In this document: piece by piece, positions 8,605 to 13,408 of the stretch
How the letters are laid out: each line of letters starts with the position of its first letter
How positions within the stretch are numbered: position 1 is the stretch's first letter
Assembly: GCA_016927635.1 (NCBI GenBank)
Contig: JAFGMJ010000248.1
Span: 1-13,408, forward strand
Origin: Actinomycetota bacterium
GTDB taxonomy: Bacteria; Actinomycetota; Humimicrobiia; Humimicrobiales; Humimicrobiaceae
Length of the DNA: 13,408 nucleotides
Direction: 5' to 3'
Made by a program: the position numbers and the translations under genes
Notes under the pieces: model-generated
Told to the model about the DNA's origin: nothing
Database searches by the model: none
What the model saw: the letters and a program-made list of their open reading frames with translations, nothing else

Positions 8605-9618
8605 ATGTCTATTAAAGTCGGAATAAATGGTTTTGGAAGGATTGGCAGGGTTTTTACCAGAACATTAATGAAGCATGCTCTTAAAAACGATATTGAAATA
8701 GTGGGCATAAATGACCTGGCCGACCCTAAAACCCTGGCTTATCTTCTGAAGTACGATTCTGTATATGGAGTTCTTGAAAATGAAATAAAAGGCGATGATG
8801 GGGCTATTTATATTGATGGTAAGAAGATTATGTCAACAATGATTGCCGATCCGGCAGCGCTGCCATGGAAAGAGCTTGGCGTGGATGTAGTGATTGAGTC
8901 AACCGGTAAATTCAGGAAAAAAGAGGAAGCGCAGAAACATATTGAAGCCGGAGCAAAAAAAGTCATTGTCTCTGTTCCAATGAAAGGCGATGGGGCAGAC
9001 GCAACACTGGTCATGGGTGTAAATGATGATACTTATGATAAAAATAATCATAATATAATATCAAATGCTTCATGCACCACAAACGCGCTGGCGCCTGCTG
9101 CCAAAGTCCTTAATGACAATTTTGGCATTATAAACGGATTAATGACCACTGTGCATTCTTACACAAATGATCAGAGAATACTGGATTTTCCTCATAAGGA
9201 TTTGAGAAGAGCCAGGGCTGCAGCTCTTTCACTGATACCTACTTCAACTGGTGCGGCTTCAGCAATAGGCCTTGTAATCCCCGAGTTAAAAGGAAAGCTG
9301 GATGGCATGGCAATGCGTGTTCCCACGCCTGTAGGTTCTGTGGTAGATCTGGTGGTAAACCTTAAAAAAGATGTATCTGTAGAAGAAATTAATGCTGCTT
9401 TTAAAGAAGCTGCTTCAGGGTCAAAAATGAAAGGCATTCTGCAGTACTGCGAAGACCCGATAGTTTCTTCAGATGTAATATCAAACAGCCATTCATCAGT
9501 TTTTGATTCACTGGCAACTATGAAGATTGGCAATATGATAAAAATAATTGCATGGTATGATAATGAGTGGGGCTATTCAACAAGGCTGGTAGATCTTGTA
9601 AAACATATTATGCAATAA
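8605..9618 (+). CDS. gap: Glyceraldehyde-3-phosphate dehydrogenase, type I, NAD-type
   Basis: Gap oxidises glyceraldehyde-3-phosphate with NAD and phosphate to 1,3-bisphosphoglycerate in the cytoplasm. The 337 residues are a normal length. The Rossmann motif GINGFGRIGR is at 6-15, and Asp37 in the GINDLADPKTLAYLL segment (34-48) fits an NAD-preferring glycolytic enzyme. The catalytic site is SNASCTTNALAP (153-164) with nucleophile C157 and partner H184 in TVHSYTNDQ. The phosphate-binding loop TSTGAA is at 213-218, the S-loop region MRVPTPVGSV is at 237-246, and the end WYDNEWGYSTR (317-327) is typical. The start is fixed by a strong AGGAGG (8594-8599) 5 nt before the ATG, the best ribosome site in the window, which fits high expression. 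A structured leader precedes it and a strong hairpin follows it, so gap may also be made on its own transcript. No cggR-like repressor gene is adjacent. Confidence 0.98.
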   Translation: MSIKVGINGFGRIGRVFTRTLMKHALKNDIEIVGINDLADPKTLAYLLKYDSVYGVLENEIKGDDGAIYIDGKKIMSTMIADPAALPWKELGVDVVIESTGKFRKKEEAQKHIEAGAKKVIVSVPMKGDGADATLVMGVNDDTYDKNNHNIISNASCTTNALAPAAKVLNDNFGIINGLMTTVHSYTNDQRILDFPHKDLRRARAAALSLIPTSTGAASAIGLVIPELKGKLDGMAMRVPTPVGSVVDLVVNLKKDVSVEEINAAFKEAASGSKMKGILQYCEDPIVSSDVISNSHSSVFDSLATMKIGNMIKIIAWYDNEWGYSTRLVDLVKHIMQ

Positions 9619-9681
9619 ATAGTTTTACTTTATTATTACTTATTTATTGTTTTTAATCATTATAATTAATCTATCTGACTG

Positions 9682-9722
9682 ATAACCGGGGAAAAAATAT
9701 CCCCGGTTATGCAGTTTTATTT
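9682..9722 (+). terminator. Strong hairpin between gap and pgk, probable terminator or attenuator
   Basis: ATAACCGGGG (9682-9691) and CCCCGGTTAT (9701-9710) pair perfectly over 10 bp around a 9-nt A-rich loop. After GCAG comes TTTTATTT (9715-9722). The stem is the most GC-rich structure in any intergenic region here. The four-base gap before the T-run makes it an imperfect intrinsic terminator; partial read-through into pgk, or a role as a 3' stabiliser of gap mRNA, are alternatives. Confidence 0.7.
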
Positions 9723-9749
9723 GATTAATACAGCTCAGGGTTTTAATAT
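9721..9749 (+). promoter_or_regulatory. Candidate promoter for pgk-tpiA-gpmI
   Basis: TTGATT (9721-9726, four of six bases) and TAATAT (9744-9749, four of six) are separated by 17 bp. The pair lies directly after the gap 3' hairpin and would give a leader of roughly 40 nt before the pgk start. Its position after a probable terminator supports it, but AT-rich sequence yields many such matches. Confidence 0.45.
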
Positions 9750-9786
9750 GTACAGTAGTTTTATATGAATTTTTAATGATTTATAT

Positions 9787-9791
9787 GGAGG
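9787..9791 (+). promoter_or_regulatory. Shine-Dalgarno site that fixes the GTG start of pgk
   Basis: GGAGG at 9787-9791 lies 6 nt before the GTG at 9798. An in-frame TAA at 9774 blocks a longer reading, no ATG lies in frame between, and the next in-frame ATG is near residue 59. GTG is therefore almost certainly the real start. Confidence 0.8.
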
Positions 9792-9797
9792 CTTGTC

Positions 9798-10988
9798 GTG
9801 TTTAATAAAAAAACAATTGAAGATGTGGATTTAAAAGGTAAAAAAGTACTTGTACGTGTAGATTATAACGTCCCTCTTGATTCAGGATTTAATGTAACTG
9901 ACAATACAAGGATAAAGCTTTCAATTCCCACGCTGCAATACCTTCTAAAACAGGACGCAAAAATCATTCTTATGTCGCATCTTGGCCGTCCAAAAGATGC
10001 AGTTGATGAAAAATACAGGCTTACTCCTGCTGCAAAAGAACTTGAAAAAATCATGGGCATTAAGGTCAAAAAGTTTGATGAAACCTACTCTGATGAAATC
10101 AGGGACTATATAGACAAAGAGATGAAACCGGGCGAAATCATAATGCTTGAAAATCTCCGGTTCAATGCTGGCGAAAAAAAGAACGATACTGCATTTGCAG
10201 AAAAGCTTGCTTCGCTGGCCGATATTTATGTTGATGATGCTTTTGGCGCGGCCCACCGAGCCCATGCATCTATTGCAGGGGTGGCAAAATTTCTGCCAGC
10301 TGTTGCAGGATATCTGCTGAAAAAAGAAGTAGAAGCTTTGGGTGCATTGCTGGAATCACCTGCAAGGCCATTTATTGCAGTGCTTGGTGGCAGTAAGGTC
10401 TCAGACAAAATTCTTGTGATTGCAAATCTTTTAAATAAAGTCGATTCACTGATTCTGGGTGGGGGCATGACTTACACTTTTTTAAAAGCGCAGGGTTATG
10501 AGATTGGAAAATCAATATGCGAAGATGAACAGCTCCAGTATGCGCTTGACATGATTGGCCAGGCCAAAAAAAACGGCGTTAAGCTGCTTCTGCCTGTAGA
10601 CATTGTAGTGGCTGAAGAATTCGGTGAAAACTCAGAAAGTAAAAATGTTGATATAAGCTCTATACCGCCTGGCTGGGAGGGAATGGGTATAGGTGAAAAA
10701 ACCACAGAGCTTTATGTAAATGAAATCAAAAGTGCCAGAACCATATTCTGGAACGGGCCAATGGGTGTTTTTGAATTTGATAAGTTTTCCGGCAGCACCG
10801 TCGCTGTTGGAAAAGCTATTTCAGAAAGTGATGCAGTTACTGTTGCCGGTGGGGGAGATACGCTTGCAGCTATAAAGAAATATTCACTTTCCGGCAAGTT
10901 TACCCATATTTCCAGCGGCGGAGGGGCATCCATGGAATTTCTGGAAGGTAAGACATTGCCCGGGGTCGCTGCACTATTGGATAAATAA
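9798..10988 (+). CDS. pgk: Phosphoglycerate kinase
   Basis: Pgk transfers phosphate from 1,3-bisphosphoglycerate to ADP, giving ATP and 3-phosphoglycerate; it directly follows Gap in glycolysis. The 396 residues are a normal bacterial length. N-domain substrate-binding motifs are VRVDYNVP (19-26), MSHLGRPK (59-66), MLENLRFNAGE (116-126) and DDAFGAAHRAHAS (146-158, with R154). The hinge and nucleotide domain show AVLGGSKVSDK (194-204), LILGGGMTYTFLKA (218-231), WNGPMGVFE (318-326), the nucleotide loop VAGGGDT (349-355) and HISSGGGASMEFLEG (370-384). It starts at GTG with a clear GGAGG upstream. A hairpin and a candidate promoter separate it from gap, and tpiA follows after 68 bp. It is not fused to tpiA, unlike in some thermotogae. 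Confidence 0.98.
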   Translation: MFNKKTIEDVDLKGKKVLVRVDYNVPLDSGFNVTDNTRIKLSIPTLQYLLKQDAKIILMSHLGRPKDAVDEKYRLTPAAKELEKIMGIKVKKFDETYSDEIRDYIDKEMKPGEIIMLENLRFNAGEKKNDTAFAEKLASLADIYVDDAFGAAHRAHASIAGVAKFLPAVAGYLLKKEVEALGALLESPARPFIAVLGGSKVSDKILVIANLLNKVDSLILGGGMTYTFLKAQGYEIGKSICEDEQLQYALDMIGQAKKNGVKLLLPVDIVVAEEFGENSESKNVDISSIPPGWEGMGIGEKTTELYVNEIKSARTIFWNGPMGVFEFDKFSGSTVAVGKAISESDAVTVAGGGDTLAAIKKYSLSGKFTHISSGGGASMEFLEGKTLPGVAALLDK

Positions 10989-11000
10989 ATTTTAAATATT

Positions 11001-11028
11001 TTGAATAAGATCTTTTGTATGATATTTT
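11001..11028 (+). promoter_or_regulatory. Possible internal promoter before tpiA
   Basis: TTGAAT (11001-11006) and TATTTT (11023-11028) are separated by 16 bp, and TG at 11020-11021 makes an extended -10. A short AT-rich inverted repeat (ATGAT 11019-11023 with ATCAT 11033-11037) overlaps it. It lies in the 68-bp pgk-tpiA gap. Read-through from pgk is equally likely to drive tpiA. Confidence 0.3.
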
Positions 11029-11056
11029 AAAAATCATGACCTGAACGGAGTTTATT

Positions 11057-11812
11057 ATGAGAAAGCCTTTTATTGCCGGGAACTGGAAGATGAACATGAC
11101 TCATATGGAAGCTGCTATATTTATGCAGGATTTTCATTATGATATGAAAAATAAAAATGGCTGTGAAATATGCATATGCCCTCCGTTTACTGCCTTAAGA
11201 GGAATAAAAAACATAATTGATTCCGATAAAATAGATGTGGCTATCGGCGCCCAGAATATGCACTGGGAAAAAAGCGGGGCATTTACCGGGGAAATATCAC
11301 CTGAAATGCTTGAAGCGTTAAAGGTGGACTATGTTATCATTGGACACAGTGAGCGTAGGCAGTATTTTGCTGAGACAAATGAAACAGTAAATAAAAAAGT
11401 CAGGGCTGCTTTTGCACATAATTTAAAACCTGTAATGTGCATAGGTGAAGATATTGATATCAGGCAATCTGGAAAAGCTGAAGAATTTGTGCTTTCTCAA
11501 CTGGCTGCATGCCTGGATGGACTGGAGGAAAAGTCAGTAACAGGCCTGACAGTTGCATATGAACCTATATGGGCAATAGGTACCGGTAAAACAGCTACAT
11601 CAAAAGATGCGGAAGATATGTGCGCTGCAATAAGGAAAAAGATATCATCAATTTACGGACCTGATATTGCAGAAGCCGTGAGGATACAATATGGAGGCAG
11701 TGTAAAACCATCAAATATTACAGAGCTGATGAACATGCCTGATATAGATGGGGCCCTTGTCGGGGGGGCAAGCATAAAGGTCGATGATTTCCTGGCTATT
11801 ATAAATTATTAA
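11057..11812 (+). CDS. tpiA: Triose-phosphate isomerase
   Basis: TpiA interconverts dihydroxyacetone phosphate and glyceraldehyde-3-phosphate, feeding Gap. The 251 residues show a complete TIM barrel: FIAGNWKMN (5-13, catalytic-site N9 and K11), GAQNMHW (64-70), IIGHSERR (94-101, electrophile H97), AYEPIWAIGTGKTAT (167-181, catalytic base E169 and the flexible lid), YGGSVKPSN (212-220) and GALVGGASI (232-240, phosphate binding). The ATG at 11057 has GGAG at 11047-11050, 6 nt upstream, and gives the expected N-terminus. Its TAA stop abuts or nearly abuts the start of gpmI, so the two are almost certainly co-translated from one mRNA. Confidence 0.98.
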   Translation: MRKPFIAGNWKMNMTHMEAAIFMQDFHYDMKNKNGCEICICPPFTALRGIKNIIDSDKIDVAIGAQNMHWEKSGAFTGEISPEMLEALKVDYVIIGHSERRQYFAETNETVNKKVRAAFAHNLKPVMCIGEDIDIRQSGKAEEFVLSQLAACLDGLEEKSVTGLTVAYEPIWAIGTGKTATSKDAEDMCAAIRKKISSIYGPDIAEAVRIQYGGSVKPSNITELMNMPDIDGALVGGASIKVDDFLAIINY

Positions 11813-11827
11813 GTGCAGCAAATATAT

Positions 11828-13378
11828 ATGGAAAGATTAAAAGTTAAAAAACCATTGTGCCTTATTATCCTTGATGGCTGGGGGATAAGAAAAGAAACTG
11901 AAGGAAATGCAATTAAGCTTGCCAGCACCCCTAATATGGATAATTATTCAAGCGTTTATCCAAACACCCTGCTCAATTCTTCAGGTGAAGCAGTAGGCCT
12001 TCCTGAGGGCCAGATGGGAAACTCTGAAGTCGGGCATTTAAATATTGGCGCCGGGCGCATTGTATACCAGGAGCTTACAAGAATCACAAAATCCATAAAA
12101 GATGGCGAATTTTTTACAAATGAAGTGATTTTATCTGCAGTAAGAAACGTAAAAAGAAATGACAGCTGCCTGCACGTTATGGGCCTGGTATCAGATGGGG
12201 GCGTACACAGCCATATTGACCATCTAAAGGCTATTGTAGATCTTGCAAAAAAAAATAATATAAAAAAATTCTATATACATGCTTTTCTTGACGGCAGGGA
12301 TGTCCCCCCCACCAGCGGGATAGATTATATTAAGGAACTGGATTCATACCTTGAAGAAAAAGGCATCGGATATATTGCTTCCGTGTCCGGGAGATATTAT
12401 GCAATGGACAGGGATAACAGGTGGGACAGGGTTAAAATTGCATACGATGCCCTTGTATATCGTAAAGGCCATATATTTGGCAGCGCTGAAGAACTGGTTG
12501 AAAAATCATATGCAGAAGGTATATTTGATGAGTTTGTGGAGCCTGCGCTTGTAAAAGTTGATGACGAGGATTTTGCACGCATAAAAGATGGCGACTCGCT
12601 ATTATTTTTTAATTTCAGGCCTGACAGGGCAAGGCAGATTACAAAATCCTTTATTGCTGAAAATTTTACTGATTTTGACAGGGGAGACTTCCCACCGGAA
12701 GTATTTTTTGTATGCATGACTCAGTACAATAAGGATTTCTCTGCACCAGTCGCATTTCCCCCTGCAAGGATAACAAATACTCTTGGCCAGGTACTGGCAG
12801 CAAATAATATGAAACAGCTAAGAATAGCGGAAACTGAAAAATATGCCCATGTGACATTTTTCTTTAACGGTGGAATTGAGAAGCCAAATCCAGGTGAGGA
12901 AAGAATCCTTATACCTTCGTCAAAAGTGGCAACTTATGATTTAAAACCTGAAATGAGCGCACTGGAAGTTACTGATACAGTTATAAAAAAAATAGAAGAA
13001 AATATTTTTGATGTGATAATAATGAATTATGCAAATCCGGATATGGTAGGCCACACTGGTTTTCTTAATGCTGCTATAAAAGCTGTTGAGACCGTGGATG
13101 CATGTTTGGGTAGAGTCATTGAAAAGCTAAAGAGTACAGGTGGCCTGGGCATAATAACTGCAGATCATGGCAATGCTGAAGAAATGATTGATTGTGTAAA
13201 AAAATGTGCGATTACAGCCCATTCGACTTCAAAGGTTCCTTTCATACTGTGCTCAAATGAATTCAGCATTAATACCTCAGCGGATAATGCACTTTGCGAC
13301 ATCGCGCCGACAATACTGTATCTGCTAAATATTGAAAAACCTGATGAAATGACTGGAGAATGCCTTATTAAAATTTAA
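11828..13378 (+). CDS. gpmI: Cofactor-independent (Mn-dependent) phosphoglycerate mutase
   Basis: GpmI converts 3-phosphoglycerate to 2-phosphoglycerate through a phosphoserine intermediate, with Mn ions in an alkaline-phosphatase-like fold. From the ATG at 11828 it has 516 residues, close to the usual 510. Motifs (ATG numbering) are LDGWGIR (15-21, metal ligand D16), GNSEVGHLNIGAGR (64-77, nucleophile S66), SDGGVHSH (122-129), DGRDVPPTSG (155-164), GRYYAMDRDNRWDR (188-201), FNFRPDRARQ (262-271), AETEKYAHVTFFFNGG (334-349), NYANPDMVGHTG (400-411) and TADHGNAEEM (444-453), plus H465. The start is uncertain: a GTG at 11813 sits directly against the tpiA TAA and would add five residues (MQQIY). 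Neither start has a Shine-Dalgarno, so translation probably depends on ribosomes finishing tpiA. ATG is preferred by codon and family alignment. No terminator is visible in the remaining 30 bp. Confidence 0.97.
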   Translation: MERLKVKKPLCLIILDGWGIRKETEGNAIKLASTPNMDNYSSVYPNTLLNSSGEAVGLPEGQMGNSEVGHLNIGAGRIVYQELTRITKSIKDGEFFTNEVILSAVRNVKRNDSCLHVMGLVSDGGVHSHIDHLKAIVDLAKKNNIKKFYIHAFLDGRDVPPTSGIDYIKELDSYLEEKGIGYIASVSGRYYAMDRDNRWDRVKIAYDALVYRKGHIFGSAEELVEKSYAEGIFDEFVEPALVKVDDEDFARIKDGDSLLFFNFRPDRARQITKSFIAENFTDFDRGDFPPEVFFVCMTQYNKDFSAPVAFPPARITNTLGQVLAANNMKQLRIAETEKYAHVTFFFNGGIEKPNPGEERILIPSSKVATYDLKPEMSALEVTDTVIKKIEENIFDVIIMNYANPDMVGHTGFLNAAIKAVETVDACLGRVIEKLKSTGGLGIITADHGNAEEMIDCVKKCAITAHSTSKVPFILCSNEFSINTSADNALCDIAPTILYLLNIEKPDEMTGECLIKI

Positions 13379-13408
13379 ATTCAAAAACTGCTTAAATATT
13401 TAATGCAA

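Noticed and set aside
11761..12311. Homopolymer runs (seven G near 11762, seven C near 12304) as frameshift or phase-variation sites
   Set aside because: Both reading frames continue intact through the runs with conserved motifs on each side; nothing suggests switching.
12351..12554. Plus-strand 67-codon open frame inside gpmI
   Set aside because: It is an out-of-frame shadow; the conserved GpmI motifs GRYYAMDRDNRWDR and neighbours are encoded in the other frame across the same bases.
1..13408. A novel defence, mobile or biosynthetic system
   Set aside because: All coding space is taken by nine recognised housekeeping genes; there are no repeat arrays, transposase genes, att-like flanks or unexplained long regions.

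Overview
This is an AT-rich bacterial chromosome segment in which every gene reads on the plus strand. It carries nine housekeeping genes: the 3' part of coaE, the complete nucleotide excision repair set uvrB, uvrA and uvrC, rapZ (yvcJ), and the glycolytic run gap, pgk, tpiA and gpmI. All eight complete genes have near-typical length and intact motifs. No mobile element, CRISPR array, tRNA, rRNA or phage gene was found.

The gene order suggests a Gram-positive-type (Terrabacteria) lineage. The links coaE-uvrB, uvrC-rapZ and gap-pgk-tpiA recall Actinomycetota. A gpmI directly after tpiA recalls Bacillota glycolytic operons. The low GC, with frequent AGG/AGA arginine and ATA isoleucine codons, is unlike typical high-GC actinobacteria. 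A deep-branching, AT-rich actinobacterial relative is the best guess, but this is inference from synteny only.

Layout: 1-7395 holds a tight block, coaE(partial)-uvrB-uvrA-uvrC, with gaps of 24 and 38 bp and an 11-bp uvrB/uvrA overlap; it is probably one transcript. At 7396-7506 a 111-bp gap with a candidate promoter and a repeated 9-bp word precedes rapZ (7507-8391). At 8392-8604 a 213-bp gap holds a weak terminator-like hairpin, a candidate extended -10 promoter, a nested stem-loop leader and a strong Shine-Dalgarno (SD) site for gap. At 9619-9797 a 179-bp gap holds a perfect 10-bp-stem hairpin and then a candidate promoter and SD for pgk. pgk, tpiA and gpmI follow, with 68 bp between pgk and tpiA and none or 15 bp before gpmI, depending on the start chosen.

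Functionally, UvrA finds bulky DNA lesions, UvrB verifies them, and UvrC makes both incisions. Gap, Pgk, TpiA and GpmI cover triose-phosphate interconversion and the steps from glyceraldehyde-3-phosphate to 2-phosphoglycerate. RapZ is a P-loop protein of uncertain role in this lineage. The usual rapZ companions yvcK and whiA are absent from between rapZ and gap. I see no novel multi-gene system. The best leads are the structured gap leader, the hairpin/promoter pair that may uncouple gap from pgk, the missing yvcK-whiA pair and the divergent CoaE.
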